Assembly: GCF_046237015.1 (NCBI RefSeq)
Contig: NZ_JBJYIN010000002.1
Coordinates: 186,001-250,000 of the forward strand
Length of the DNA: 64,000 bases
Direction of reading: 5' to 3'
From: JBJYIN01 sp046237015
GTDB lineage: Bacteria; Pseudomonadota; Gammaproteobacteria; Enterobacterales; Enterobacteriaceae
Shown: positions 1 through 9,350 of the stretch, piece by piece
Layout of the letters: each line of letters begins with the position of its first letter
Position numbering within the stretch: the first letter of the stretch is position 1
Notes under the pieces: model-generated
Databases searched by the model: none
Seen by the model: only the letters and a program-made list of their open reading frames with translations
Told to the model about the DNA's origin: nothing
Program-made: the position numbers and the translations under genes

Positions 1-451
1 CGAACCCGCCGCCAATGGAATAATAGGTTTTACTGTAAACCACTTCCTGTTGGTTATAGGCACGAATGATCATCCCGTTTTCATGCAGAGGCAGATTTTC
101 TGGCTGGAAACACAGGGACGTGTCCAGTGGAAAGCTGACTTCGTACTGACCATCGAATATAGGGAGCCGTTGGGTATCTTTGACTCGCTGTATGAAGGTG
201 GAAATGGCATCGATATCGACACTGTCCGGCTGATTCCCCGCCAATCCCATAATGATGGCGATATCGGTATGATGACCTTTTCCTGTCAGAGATAGTGAAC
301 CATAAACATCTACAACAATGCGCGTTACGGATGAAATGAGTGATTTACTGACCAGATCATCGGTAAACATTTTGCCAGCTTTCATCGGGCCTACGGTATG
401 TGAACTGGATGGTCCGATACCAATTTTGAAAATATCAAATACGCTGACCAT
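1..451 (-). CDS. sdaB: L-serine dehydratase, 5' part (runs off left edge)
   Basis: Iron-sulfur L-serine ammonia-lyase, which deaminates L-serine to pyruvate in the cytoplasm. About 150 N-terminal residues are present; the gene continues beyond base 1. Reading the minus strand from ATG at 449-451 gives MVSVFDIFKIGIGPSSSHTV, the typical start of the family, followed by the GSLSLTGKGHHTD and YSKTYYSIGGGF motifs of its beta domain. It resembles E. coli SdaB more than SdaA as far as I can recall them. It lies 150 bases downstream of sdaC on the same strand, the order of the E. coli sdaCB operon. The catalytic cysteines lie outside the window. Confidence 0.93.
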   Translation of the reverse strand, partial: MVSVFDIFKIGIGPSSSHTVGPMKAGKMFTDDLVSKSLISSVTRIVVDVYGSLSLTGKGHHTDIAIIMGLAGNQPDSVDIDAISTFIQRVKDTQRLPIFDGQYEVSFPLDTSLCFQPENLPLHENGMIIRAYNQQEVVYSKTYYSIGGGF

Positions 452-602
452 AGCGACTTCCTCTAAGAAACATCGGCATATATACGCATCATCTTTCAAG
501 TTGCAGGCTCGTTGTTCTACGTGAGAACGTTGCCTGCAACTCGAATAGACTCGCGTGTGTTTATATAACGTACCGGTGTTGAGATGAGTGAATCAGAGCG
601 AA

Positions 603-1886
603 TTAGCCAAACAGGCTGTAAACGATCGCGCTGATTGCAATCAATCCCATAATGGTGACAAAGACGTTGCTCAATTGACCGCTATATTTCTTCATGGCGG
701 GGACTTTCTGAATCGCATACATCGGCATCAGGAACAGCAGACAGGCAATAATCGGGCCACCGAGTGTCTCAATCATGCCGAGAATACTTGGATTCTTCGT
801 CGCGATGATCCAGGTGGTGATCAGCATAAACAGGGCGGTGATTCGGTTTAGTGTTGTGTTGGCAATGGTTTTTCCTCTGCTGCGTAACACTTTCGTTATC
901 ATGCCATTAAAGCCTTCACCTGCCCCCAGATAGTGCCCCAGGAATGATTTGGAGATCGCGATAGTTGCGATAATCGGCGCCAGATAGCCCATGATCGGGT
1001 TATTAAAATGGTTAGCCAGATAAGACAAAATAGAGATGTTCTGTGCTTTCGCTTCCATCAGTTCAGCAGGTGACAGACTTAATACGCAACTGAAAACAAA
1101 GAACATGACGGTAAGTACCATCATGATGTGGCTATAGGACAGAATGCGTGAACATTTTTTCTCCGCTTCATCTCCGTACTCTTTACGTTTCGCAACAGCG
1201 AATGAAGAGATGATAGGGGAGTGGTTAAAAGAGAAAACCATGACTGGAATGGCTAGCCATAATGTCGCCAGTAATCCATTGCCAGTGACATTATTGGCAA
1301 GTGAAATATTTTCAAAAACAGAGGTATTCCAATGAGGAACTAAATACAAAGCCAAGAGCATTAATACTGCAACAAATGGATAAACAAGAACACTCATTGC
1401 TTTAACGATGACGGCTTCGCCAAAACGAACAATGAACATTAAGCCAAGAATCAATATTAATGAAAGTACAGCTCTCGGTGGTGAGGGAAGATGTAATTGG
1501 TGTGTGATAAAACTATCAACCGTATTAGTTATTGCGACACTGTAAACCAGAAGAATCGGATAAATTGCAAAAAAATACAGCAATGTGATTAATTTCCCAG
1601 CGCCAGCGCCGAAATGTTCTTCAACAACTTCTGTAATATCTTCACCACCTTTTTTACCAGATAATACAAAACGGCATAAAGCACGATGGGAATAATACGT
1701 CATGGGAAAAGCGATAATTGCCATAATAATTAATGGGATTAACCCACCAATCCCGGCATTTATCGGCAGGAATAGCACACCGGCACCAATCGCTGTGCCA
1801 TAGAGGCCCAGCATCCAAACGGTATCGCTTTTACGCCAGCTTGACGTTTGTTCTAATACCTGACTGTTGTCTTGAATTGTGCTCAT
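603..1886 (-). CDS. sdaC: Serine transporter SdaC
   Basis: Inner-membrane serine:proton symporter of the hydroxy/aromatic amino acid permease family, 427 residues with about eleven hydrophobic helices. The family signatures GLYGTAIGAGVLFLPINAG near residue 25 and FSFNHSPIISSFA in the middle are intact. I chose ATG at 1884-1886, preceded by GAGGAG, over an in-frame ATG 39 bases upstream that lies inside an ERIC-like repeat end; the chosen protein matches the family's usual length. It feeds the adjacent serine dehydratase. The upstream region holds a repeat fragment; I saw no firm operator. Confidence 0.95.
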   Translation of the reverse strand: MSTIQDNSQVLEQTSSWRKSDTVWMLGLYGTAIGAGVLFLPINAGIGGLIPLIIMAIIAFPMTYYSHRALCRFVLSGKKGGEDITEVVEEHFGAGAGKLITLLYFFAIYPILLVYSVAITNTVDSFITHQLHLPSPPRAVLSLILILGLMFIVRFGEAVIVKAMSVLVYPFVAVLMLLALYLVPHWNTSVFENISLANNVTGNGLLATLWLAIPVMVFSFNHSPIISSFAVAKRKEYGDEAEKKCSRILSYSHIMMVLTVMFFVFSCVLSLSPAELMEAKAQNISILSYLANHFNNPIMGYLAPIIATIAISKSFLGHYLGAGEGFNGMITKVLRSRGKTIANTTLNRITALFMLITTWIIATKNPSILGMIETLGGPIIACLLFLMPMYAIQKVPAMKKYSGQLSNVFVTIMGLIAISAIVYSLFG

Positions 1887-1913
1887 ACTTGTGTCTCCTC
1901 GGTGAACACAGTT

Positions 1914-1999
1914 TATACCCGTCATACTTCAAATCGCATGTGATATTCAAAAACGCGTTGGCGTTTTTGTTCTGAAACCTGAATTGTGTAGAGTACATA
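1914..1999. repeat. Short ERIC-related repeat upstream of sdaC
   Basis: Begins TATACCCGTCATACTTCAA, as the 127-bp ERIC element at 63330 does, but then continues into a TTCAAAAACGC...GCGTTTTTG stem and a CTGAAACCTGAATT end. That end matches, in reverse complement, the left end of the larger element at 48472. It is a short internally deleted or variant member of the same family. Confidence 0.7.
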
Positions 2000-2427
2000 T
2001 AATTACAGTAGCGGAAAGTTACCGTTACAGAGTTTAAAAAGCGAACAGAGCATAATAATTATGCTGATGAGTCAATACTGTTTTTGTGGGTTGCATTCTA
2101 TATCGTGGCGGTCAGCGAATAATATTGTGGCGATCACATAAATGAATTGACGGGGATTATTTTAATAAAATTAATCGGAAAATAAAATATCAATGATGAT
2201 ACTTTATTTTAATTATTTTTAATGGCTCTTTATTGATGCTTTATTCGATACTGAAATGACGGCGGTAATTATTAATAGGACTATTACAAAGAATATGATG
2301 TTTAAATAATAAACCTAAACATCGTGATGTCACGTTAAAAAATGATTTTTTATCTTACCTTTCCGATGGTTGCTTTCATTTTTGTGGCGATATACTCGCT
2401 TGATCATGACGTACTTTAAATAATTAG
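2000..2427. other. Intergenic region between sdaC and purK
   Basis: AT-rich stretch upstream of sdaC and downstream of purK. I see no convincing coding frame on either strand. It presumably holds the sdaC promoter, but I could not single out a -35/-10 pair or a full CRP or Lrp site. Confidence 0.5.
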
Positions 2428-2464
2428 ACACCTCAGACAACGGTGAAATGGTTATCTGAGGTGT
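2428..2464 (-). terminator. Terminator of purEK
   Basis: Inverted repeat ACACCTCAGA...TCTGAGGTGT (10-bp arms, 17-base loop) five bases past the purK stop; on the minus strand it is followed by an AT-rich tail. Confidence 0.7.
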
Positions 2465-2469
2465 AACGA

Positions 2470-3543
2470 TTACCGAGCAGACAGTTTTTCCTGTGCCCAC
2501 AGTAAACCGCTTTGATACGCTTCAGGGAGCATGGGCGCTAGAGCAGCTAATGTCTGTTGAAGTTGGAGGTTTTCCTGAGCCTGTAAGTTCAGATGCCCGA
2601 CTTTTCGGCCTTGACGCACTTCTTTTTCATACCAATGCAGATGCACCAATGGCAAAGACAGCCATTCGATATTGATATCGGTGCCGATCAAATTGACCAT
2701 GACAGATGCCGTGCCGACAACCGGAGAAGGCATGGGCAGATCCAGAATGGCGCGAAGGTGCAGTTCGAACTGGCTAATGGATGCACCATTTTGCGTCCAG
2801 TGTCCACTATTGTGTACACGTGGTGCGAGTTCATTGATCAGCAAACGATCATCAACAATGAAACATTCCATCGCCATCACGCCGACGTATTCCAGCTCGT
2901 TCATTATGGCCGATAACATCTGTTCCGCCTGATCTTGGAGATGACGGGCGGGTTGTGGTAACACCACGCTGGTTCGTAGGATGCCATCCTGATGCAGATT
3001 GTGCGTTAGCGGATAGAATACGCACTTGCCGTGAACGTTGCGGGCACCGACTAGTGACACCTCGCCAGAGAAGTTAATGCCTTGTTCGACAATACATTCG
3101 CCATAGCAGTCGGCGGGTAGTGTTGACTGCTCACCCGAGCGTAAGCGCCACTGACCGCGGCCATCGTAGCCACCAACGCGGCGTTTGACGATAGCCAGTT
3201 CACCCAGCGTGGTGAAAATGTGGGGCCATTCCTCCTCGCTGGCAAGAAGCTGCCAGGGGGCAGTTGCCAGATTCAATGAATCCAGCAGCTGTTTTTGCGT
3301 CAGGCGATCGGCTAGGCGTGGGAAAATATCACGGTTAACAAAGGCGGTGTGAGCGGCAAGTTGATTGGTGAGCGCTGTTTCCGGCCAACGTTCGATCTCA
3401 GCGGTAATCACGCTGTTTTGAAAAGGAACCGATTCCGGTTCTGCATCTAAACCTACGGGATAAACCGCGATACCCAGCGGTTCACCAGCCTGACGCAGCA
3501 TCCTGCCCAGTTGTCCATTACCTAATACGCAAACTGGCTTCAT
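2470..3543 (-). CDS. purK: 5-(carboxyamino)imidazole ribonucleotide synthase
   Basis: ATP-grasp enzyme that carboxylates AIR with ATP and bicarbonate to N5-CAIR in purine synthesis. Length 357 residues, usual for the family. It starts with the dinucleotide-fold-like motif VCVLGNGQLGRML; KRRVGGYDGRGQW in the middle is the ATP-grasp nucleotide loop; INELAPRVHNSGHWT is the metal and ATP binding segment. Its start overlaps the end of purE by four bases (ATGA), so the two are translationally coupled as in E. coli. Control should follow purE through the PurR box upstream of that gene. Confidence 0.97.
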   Translation of the reverse strand: MKPVCVLGNGQLGRMLRQAGEPLGIAVYPVGLDAEPESVPFQNSVITAEIERWPETALTNQLAAHTAFVNRDIFPRLADRLTQKQLLDSLNLATAPWQLLASEEEWPHIFTTLGELAIVKRRVGGYDGRGQWRLRSGEQSTLPADCYGECIVEQGINFSGEVSLVGARNVHGKCVFYPLTHNLHQDGILRTSVVLPQPARHLQDQAEQMLSAIMNELEYVGVMAMECFIVDDRLLINELAPRVHNSGHWTQNGASISQFELHLRAILDLPMPSPVVGTASVMVNLIGTDINIEWLSLPLVHLHWYEKEVRQGRKVGHLNLQAQENLQLQQTLAALAPMLPEAYQSGLLWAQEKLSAR

Positions 3544-4049
3544 GCTTCCTCCCGGGGATCGGGATTGGATAGCACTTCATCGGTCTGGCTCTGTCGCCAG
3601 TCTGCCAGGCGAGTGGCGATATTGCTGTCGTGCAGAGCAAGAATTTGTGCGGCCAGCAGGGCGGCATTCGCCGCGCCAGCCTTACCAATGGCCAAGGTGC
3701 CGACAGGAATACCGCGCGGCATTTGAACAATAGAATACAGGCTATCAACACCGCTGAGCGCGGCGCTTTGCACCGGAACACCCAGCACGGGAACCAACGT
3801 TTTAGCGGCCAGCATACCCGGTAAGTGTGCGGCGCCACCGGCTCCGGCAATAATAACGTCAAAGCCGTTATGAGAAGCTTGCTCGGCAAAGCTGAACAAT
3901 TTATCGGGGGTACGGTGTGCAGAAACGACTTCGACGTGGAAAGCAATATTCAGCGTGGTGAGAACCTCTGCCGCAAACTGCATAGTGGCCCAGTCACTCT
4001 TTGAACCCATGACGATGGCGATTTTAGCCGGGGCAACGTTGGATGACAT
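3540..4049 (-). CDS. purE: N5-carboxyaminoimidazole ribonucleotide mutase
   Basis: Converts N5-CAIR, the PurK product, to CAIR. Length 169 residues. Class I PurE signatures are present: MGSKSDWATM near residue 13, SAHRTPDK near 43, GAGGAAHLPGM near 70 and GVPVQS near 95. First gene of the purEK operon; its upstream region carries a sequence matching the E. coli purE PurR operator. Confidence 0.97.
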   Translation of the reverse strand: MSSNVAPAKIAIVMGSKSDWATMQFAAEVLTTLNIAFHVEVVSAHRTPDKLFSFAEQASHNGFDVIIAGAGGAAHLPGMLAAKTLVPVLGVPVQSAALSGVDSLYSIVQMPRGIPVGTLAIGKAGAANAALLAAQILALHDSNIATRLADWRQSQTDEVLSNPDPREEA

Positions 4050-4163
4050 GCCTGTAAAGCTCCTGTGATTTTACATGATCGTGATGCGGCGTGAGTAACC
4101 TCATCAGCCAGATGGACAATGCGCTGGCGTTAAGGGCGTAGAGCATACCATGACCTTATAGTA

Positions 4164-4179
4164 AGGAAAACGGTTGCGT
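4164..4179. promoter_or_regulatory. PurR operator of purEK
   Basis: AGGAAAACGGTTGCGT; its reverse complement ACGCAACCGTTTTCCT is, as I recall it, the E. coli purE PurR box, and it fits the PurR consensus ACGCAAACGTTTGCGT. It lies about 115 bases upstream of purE and just upstream of a TATAAG -10-like hexamer on the minus strand. Hypoxanthine- or guanine-bound PurR would repress here. Confidence 0.9.
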
Positions 4180-4254
4180 AAGCCTGAAATACGGATTAAT
4201 GCTGTGATAACAAACTAACCTAATGGGAGAAAAAGCATTAACGGAAATAAAAAA

Positions 4255-4977
4255 TCAGAAGGGGAATGTGATTAATTCAATGTTCTGTCCGGTCACTTTG
4301 ATCATCGATCCTTCGTGATGCCATGCACCCAACACGGCACGCTGTGCATGAATATGCTCAGTCGCAATCTGATGAATCTTCGGACGATGAGTATGACCAT
4401 GGATCATCGTGTTTACCTGATAATAGTCGAGTCGCCGGATCACCTCTTCAGCATTCACATCCATAATCTGTTGTGATTTGCTCTGGTTGGCATATTGGCT
4501 GGCCGCTCGCATTTTTTTTGCTATGTTGAGCCGAAAACGCAAAGGTAATAGTAGAAAAAGACGTTGTATGAATTTGTTATGTACCCGACGGCGAAATTTT
4601 TGGTAAGCCGGATCGTCAGTACACAGCGTATCGCCATGTAAAATGAGTATTCGCTGACCATACAAATCCAACACTGTTTCTGTTGGTAGCAAAATCATCC
4701 TGCTTTGTTGAGCAAAGTGTTTGCCGATCAAAAAATCACGGTTACCGTGCACAAAATAACAGCGAACACCATGTTGATGCAGCTCGCGCAGTGCTGTGGC
4801 AACCGTTGCATGCAGTGGTTGCGGATCATCATCGCCGATCCAGGCATCGAACAAATCGCCCAGAATATAAAGAGCATCGGCGTTCATGGCTTCACGGCGT
4901 AAAAAACGCAGAAAACCGGCGGTGATCGCCGGTTCGTGAACGCTTAAATGAAGATCGGCAATGAACAGCGTCGTCAT
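4255..4977 (-). CDS. lpxH: UDP-2,3-diacylglucosamine diphosphatase
   Basis: Mn-dependent peripheral membrane pyrophosphatase that cleaves UDP-2,3-diacyl-GlcN to lipid X and UMP in lipid A synthesis. Length 240 residues, standard. The calcineurin-like metal-binding motifs appear in order: ADLHLS (residues 7-12), GDLFDAWIGDD (about 41), GNRDF (about 79), HGDTL (about 114) and HGHTHRP (about 195). It begins ten bases after the ppiB stop, the usual ppiB-lpxH pair of enterobacteria. Confidence 0.97.
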   Translation of the reverse strand: MTTLFIADLHLSVHEPAITAGFLRFLRREAMNADALYILGDLFDAWIGDDDPQPLHATVATALRELHQHGVRCYFVHGNRDFLIGKHFAQQSRMILLPTETVLDLYGQRILILHGDTLCTDDPAYQKFRRRVHNKFIQRLFLLLPLRFRLNIAKKMRAASQYANQSKSQQIMDVNAEEVIRRLDYYQVNTMIHGHTHRPKIHQIATEHIHAQRAVLGAWHHEGSMIKVTGQNIELITFPF

Positions 4978-4987
4978 GTAGGCGCGA

Positions 4988-5482
4988 TTACTCGCTAACG
5001 GTAACGCTGGTGATCACGACATCTTCTTTGGGGACATCCTGGTGCATGCCGCTGCGTCCTGTCGCGACACCCTTAATTTTATCAACGACATCCATGCCTT
5101 CAGTGACTTCGGCAAAGACACAATAGCCCCAGCCATCGGCACGCTCTGAACGGAAGTTCAGGAAATCGTTATCGACAACATTAATAAAGAACTGCGCAGT
5201 AGCAGAATGTGGATCGTTGGTTCGTGCCATGGCGAGCGTACCACGTGTGTTTTTCAGGCCATTATTGGCTTCGTTTTTAATCGCTTCTTTGGTGCTTTTC
5301 TGCGCCATTCCTGGTGCAAAACCGCCGCCCTGGATCATAAAACCATTGATAACACGGTGGAAAATAGTGTTGTCGTAAAAACCATCTCGGCAGTAATTCA
5401 GAAAGTTTTCTACGGTAACCGGCGCTTTATCTGCGAAGGTATTAATAACGATATCGCCGTGGTTTGTATGCAACGTGATCAT
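4988..5482 (-). CDS. ppiB: Cytoplasmic peptidyl-prolyl cis-trans isomerase B
   Basis: Cyclophilin, 164 residues, without a signal peptide, so the cytoplasmic form. Cyclophilin motifs FHRVINGFMIQGG, LAMARTNDPHSATAQFFI and the C-terminal FAEVTEGMDVVD are intact, including the catalytic arginine of FHR. It lies directly upstream of lpxH on the same strand with a ten-base gap, and is probably co-transcribed with it. Confidence 0.97.
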   Translation of the reverse strand: MITLHTNHGDIVINTFADKAPVTVENFLNYCRDGFYDNTIFHRVINGFMIQGGGFAPGMAQKSTKEAIKNEANNGLKNTRGTLAMARTNDPHSATAQFFINVVDNDFLNFRSERADGWGYCVFAEVTEGMDVVDKIKGVATGRSGMHQDVPKEDVVITSVTVSE

Positions 5483-5830
5483 AGTGATGAACCCTAGATA
5501 GCCATAAGTAATGAGAATGATTGCTCATTGTGTATGACGAGCAATCAAGTGCGTTCTTATAACATAACTGGCTCGATGAGTCAGCAGAGCCTTTATAGCA
5601 GGGCTTTTAAACACAGGAGAAGAAGGGGAAACTGATTTGGCAATAAGAAGAAAAATCATCAATGCAAATAAATTGATCAAATATTGTTTTTTTAGTTAAT
5701 TTATTTGAATAATATTTTTCTTGCGCTAGATCAATGTATTGAATGATCAACGTGTTCATTGGTAATGACTCAGATTAATCTGAGAGTGATTCGTATTACC
5801 CCCGAGTAACTCTAAATAGATAGGTGAATT

Positions 5831-6253
5831 ATGCTGGATAGTATTAATCGAGTATTAGATAAGCCCGATTTCGGCAAATTGCTTCTGCGTGTCTCTTTCA
5901 GTGTTTTGATGCTGTTTCACGGATGGCACAAGGTACACGGTGGGATCGGCGGTATCGAAGGCATGCTCACCGCGGCGGGTATCCCGGCGTTTGTTGGCTA
6001 TGGTGTCTATGTTGGTGAAGTTGTTACGCCATTGCTAATGATTTTGGGAATCCTGACTCGCCCCTCAGCGCTGATTTTTTCCTCTACCATGGTTGTCGCA
6101 ACATTATTGGTACATCCTGAAGGGTTTGTCTCATTGGCAAAAACGGGGGCATGGGGTGTAGAAGGAACAGCGGTCTTCTTCTTTGCTGGCCTGGCAATTG
6201 CGTTGTTGGGGAGTGGTAAATATTCCGTCATGTCGAATCCTCGCTGGCGTTAA
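5831..6253 (+). CDS. DoxX-family inner-membrane protein
   Basis: 140-residue protein with four predicted hydrophobic helices (about residues 18-30, 55-72, 80-100 and 110-130) and the DoxX pattern LLLRVSFSVLMLFHGWHKVHGG at the first helix and GYGVYVGEVVTPLLMILG at the second. Members are related to the DoxD subunit of thiosulfate:quinone oxidoreductase, but most enterobacterial copies have no proven role. A good AGGTGA ribosome site precedes the ATG. It is divergent from ppiB, separated by 348 bases with no other gene, and followed by a clear terminator, so it is monocistronic. Confidence 0.85.
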   Translation: MLDSINRVLDKPDFGKLLLRVSFSVLMLFHGWHKVHGGIGGIEGMLTAAGIPAFVGYGVYVGEVVTPLLMILGILTRPSALIFSSTMVVATLLVHPEGFVSLAKTGAWGVEGTAVFFFAGLAIALLGSGKYSVMSNPRWR

Positions 6254-6286
6254 TACTGCATCAGACAAAACAAGTACGATTGGTAA

Positions 6287-6313
6287 GAGGTCCGGTAAAT
6301 CCGGACCTTTTTA
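6287..6313 (+). terminator. Terminator after the DoxX-family gene
   Basis: Hairpin AGGTCCGG-TAAAT-CCGGACCT followed by a T run: a strong rho-independent terminator. Confidence 0.9.
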
Positions 6314-6550
6314 CGATCTGCTATCTCCTATTTTTTGTTGCGTTGCTTTCGCGTCGCTTGGCGCGGATGTGCTGTCACGATTTTAATCCCTGTCAATTAT
6401 CTGTTTATTCCGTTGTATCAGCCTTGCAATAGGATGGGGTTCAGGTTTCAATACGCTGTTAGGGTTGCAACGCCCTTATCAATTGATGTTATTTACGCCG
6501 ACAGTGAAAGATGATTGACACCTATCCTGCGAACACCATGGAATGCCCTG

Positions 6551-7936
6551 ATGCTAAAGATTTTTAATACGCTAAGTCGTCAAAAAGAGGAATTCAAACC
6601 TATCCACGCTGGTCAAGTGGGGATGTATGTGTGCGGGATCACCGTATATGATCTCTGTCATATCGGTCACGGGCGTACTTTTGTGTCGTTCGATGTGGTG
6701 GCTCGGTATTTGCGTTATTTAGGTTATTCGCTGAAATATGTGCGAAATATTACCGATATTGACGATAAAATTATTAAACGTGCTGCGGAAAATGGCGAAA
6801 CCAGCGAACAACTGACCACCAGAATGATTGCAGAAATGCATGCTGATTTCGATGCGTTGAATATTTTACGCCCCGATGCCGAGCCGCGTGCCACTCACCA
6901 TATTGCTGAAATTATCGAATTGGTTGAAAAACTGATTGCTCGCCGACATGCCTATGTCGCTTCAAATGGCGATGTCATGTTCTCTGTGGATACGGCGCCG
7001 GGTTACGGTGCGCTTTCCCGTCAGGACCTGACGCAACTTCAGGCGGGAGCGCGCGTCGAGATTACCGAAGTTAAACGTAATCCGATGGATTTTGTGCTGT
7101 GGAAAATGTCTAAGCCGGGAGAGCCACATTGGACATCTCCATGGGGGGAAGGGCGTCCAGGCTGGCATATCGAATGTTCGGCCATGAACTGTAAACAGTT
7201 AGGTGAGAATTTTGATATTCACGGTGGGGGATCTGATTTGATGTTCCCGCATCATGAAAATGAAATTGCGCAGTCCAGCTGTGCCCACGATGGTCCTTAT
7301 GTGAACTATTGGATGCACTCAGGCATGGTGATGGTTGACCGGGAAAAGATGTCAAAGTCGTTGAACAACTTCTTTACCGTGCGTGATGTACTTGCCTATT
7401 ATGATCCTGAAACGGTGCGTTATTTTCTGATGTCAGGTCACTATCGCAGCCAATTGAATTACAGCGAAGAGAACTTAAAACAGGCGCGTTCAGCGCTTGA
7501 ACGGCTCTATACGGCATTGCGTGGTACGGATAGTCGTGTCGATGCTCAGGGCGGGGAAGTGTTTGAAGCGCGTTTTCGTGAAGCGATGGATGATGACTTC
7601 AATACGCCGGAAGCGTATTCAGTTCTGTTTGACATGGCGCGGGATGTCAATCGTCTAAAAGCAGAAGATCCGCATGCGGCCAATCAGTTAGCATCTGCAT
7701 TGCGAAAACTGGCCAGCGTGCTGGGTATTTTGGGGCAAGATCCAGATGTCTTCCTGCAAAGTGGTGCGCAGTCTGATGACGATGAAGTCAGGGAAATAGA
7801 AGGCTTGATCAAACAGCGTAAAGACGCCAGAGCGGCCAAAGATTGGGCGTTGGCAGATCAGGCGCGCGATCGGTTGAATGAGCTTGGTATTGTTCTGGAA
7901 GATGGTCCACAGGGTACAACCTGGCGCCGCAAATAA
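6551..7936 (+). CDS. cysS: Cysteinyl-tRNA synthetase
   Basis: Class I aminoacyl-tRNA synthetase charging tRNA-Cys. Length is 461 residues from ATG 6551, identical to the usual enterobacterial length; an upstream in-frame ATG at 6515 would add twelve unconserved residues. The zinc site and HIGH-like motif (YVCGITVYDLCHIGHGR), the GWHIECSAM zinc ligand segment, HHENEIAQS and the KMSKS motif (MSKSLNNF, about residue 266) are all present. A hairpin terminator follows. Confidence 0.98.
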   Translation: MLKIFNTLSRQKEEFKPIHAGQVGMYVCGITVYDLCHIGHGRTFVSFDVVARYLRYLGYSLKYVRNITDIDDKIIKRAAENGETSEQLTTRMIAEMHADFDALNILRPDAEPRATHHIAEIIELVEKLIARRHAYVASNGDVMFSVDTAPGYGALSRQDLTQLQAGARVEITEVKRNPMDFVLWKMSKPGEPHWTSPWGEGRPGWHIECSAMNCKQLGENFDIHGGGSDLMFPHHENEIAQSSCAHDGPYVNYWMHSGMVMVDREKMSKSLNNFFTVRDVLAYYDPETVRYFLMSGHYRSQLNYSEENLKQARSALERLYTALRGTDSRVDAQGGEVFEARFREAMDDDFNTPEAYSVLFDMARDVNRLKAEDPHAANQLASALRKLASVLGILGQDPDVFLQSGAQSDDDEVREIEGLIKQRKDARAAKDWALADQARDRLNELGIVLEDGPQGTTWRRK

Positions 7937-7957
7937 TCGGTTATGGTGCTGAGCAAA

Positions 7958-7998
7958 TAAAAACCCCGTCGATGTTGCCACTGACGGGGTTTTTTATT
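7958..7998. terminator. Bidirectional terminator between cysS and ybcJ
   Basis: AAAAACCCCGTC...GACGGGGTTTTTT hairpin with an A run on one side and a T run on the other. It serves cysS on the plus strand and ybcJ on the minus strand. Confidence 0.92.
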
Positions 7999-8038
7999 TT
8001 ACAACCATGATGTTATTGGCTTTGCAGACGATGAAGCC

Positions 8039-8251
8039 TCAGGCAACAACATTGACGGCTTCGCCATCAAATTCGACTTTTTGACCTGCAATGATCTTGC
8101 AGCGTTTGCGGGTTTCGACCTGACCATCTACGGTGACTCGGCCCTCTGCAATTGCCAGCTTGGCGGTTGCGCCGCTCTCTCTCCATCCCTGTAGTTTCAG
8201 CAGGTCACATAGCTCAACGTGTGGATGGTTTTCAAGATGAAAAGTGTTCAT
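8039..8251 (-). CDS. ybcJ: S4-domain RNA-binding protein YbcJ
   Basis: 70-residue protein made almost wholly of an S4 RNA-binding fold: LCDLLKLQGWRESGATAKLA then GRVTVDGQVETRKRCKI. Matches E. coli YbcJ in length and in its position next to folD. Ribosome site AGGAA precedes ATG. RNA binding is known for the fold; the target is not established. Confidence 0.92.
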   Translation of the reverse strand: MNTFHLENHPHVELCDLLKLQGWRESGATAKLAIAEGRVTVDGQVETRKRCKIIAGQKVEFDGEAVNVVA

Positions 8252-8287
8252 AATTTCCTGTTTTTTATGCTTAGGTAATCTGCCTAA

Positions 8288-9151
8288 TTATTCGGCACTA
8301 TCGTGGTATTCTTCGCATGCCTGAAGTGTATTTTGAATTAAGGTCGCAACGGTCATCGGCCCAACACCACCTGGAACCGGGCTGATATACGCCGCTTTTT
8401 CCCGTGCGGTTTCAAATACCACATCACCCACGACTTTCCCGTTTTCAAGGCGATTAATACCGACATCAAGCACGATCGCACCCGGTTTGATCCATTCACC
8501 TGGGATAAAACCTGGTTTACCTACGGCAACTACCAGCAAATCCGCATGCTCAATGTGGTGGCGTAGGTTCTTAGTGAAACGATGTGTGACGGTGGTTGTG
8601 CAGCCAGCCAGCAGCAATTCCAGGCTCATCGGTCGACCAACGATATTGGAGGCACCAACAACGACCGCGTTAAGCCCAAAAGTATCAATATTATAGCGTT
8701 CCAGCAGCGTAATGATGCCACGTGGTGTACAGGCGCGTAGCAACGGTGCGCGCTGGCATAGGCGGCCAACATTGTAGGGGTGGAAACCATCGACATCTTT
8801 ATCTGGTGCAATACGCTCGATGACCTTCGTGTTATCAATACCTGCTGGCAGTGGGAGTTGAACCAGAATGCCGTCAATGGTTTTGTCTGCATTCAACTTA
8901 TCAATTAGCGCCAGTAGTTCCGGCTCGGTCGTCGTTGCCGGTAAATCGTAGGAACGGGAAATGAAACCGACCTCTTCGCAAACTTTGCGTTTACTGGCAA
9001 CGTAAATCTGTGAAGCAGGATTCTCACCAACCAGAACAACGGCCAGCCCGGGAGCACGTTTACCGGCAGCCAGACGTAGTTTTACCTGTGCAGCGACTTC
9101 GTCTTTAACCTGCTGCGCAATCGTTTTACCATCAATAATCTTTGCTGACAT
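8288..9151 (-). CDS. folD: Bifunctional methylene-THF dehydrogenase/cyclohydrolase
   Basis: Interconverts 5,10-methylene-THF and 10-formyl-THF using NADP. Length 287 residues. Conserved segments: YVASKRKVCEEVG with the catalytic lysine (about residue 56), GILVQLPLP (about 95), DKDVDGFHPYN (about 121), GASNIVGRPM in the NADP site (about 166) and PVPGGVGPMTVA near the C terminus. It sits 36 bases upstream of ybcJ on the same strand, which may be one transcript. Confidence 0.97.
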   Translation of the reverse strand: MSAKIIDGKTIAQQVKDEVAAQVKLRLAAGKRAPGLAVVLVGENPASQIYVASKRKVCEEVGFISRSYDLPATTTEPELLALIDKLNADKTIDGILVQLPLPAGIDNTKVIERIAPDKDVDGFHPYNVGRLCQRAPLLRACTPRGIITLLERYNIDTFGLNAVVVGASNIVGRPMSLELLLAGCTTTVTHRFTKNLRHHIEHADLLVVAVGKPGFIPGEWIKPGAIVLDVGINRLENGKVVGDVVFETAREKAAYISPVPGGVGPMTVATLIQNTLQACEEYHDSAE

Positions 9152-9350
9152 CTGAGATGAAATCCATCTGTATTAAGTACGGGGGAATGGCACTATTTTG
9201 TCAGAAGCCGCGCCTGCTGTCAGGCATTGCGTAAACATTAATTTCTTGAATATTCCTTATTCGCTTGCCTGAACCATGGTGATCATGATTAAAAAACAGA
9301 TATCGGCAGTGGCTTCCGTACTTAGTACACGTGGTTGCTTTGGTGAATGT

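Noticed and set aside
2100..2150. Possible CRP site (GTGGCGATCACA) upstream of sdaC
   Set aside because: The half-sites are three bases apart instead of six, so it does not fit the CRP consensus.
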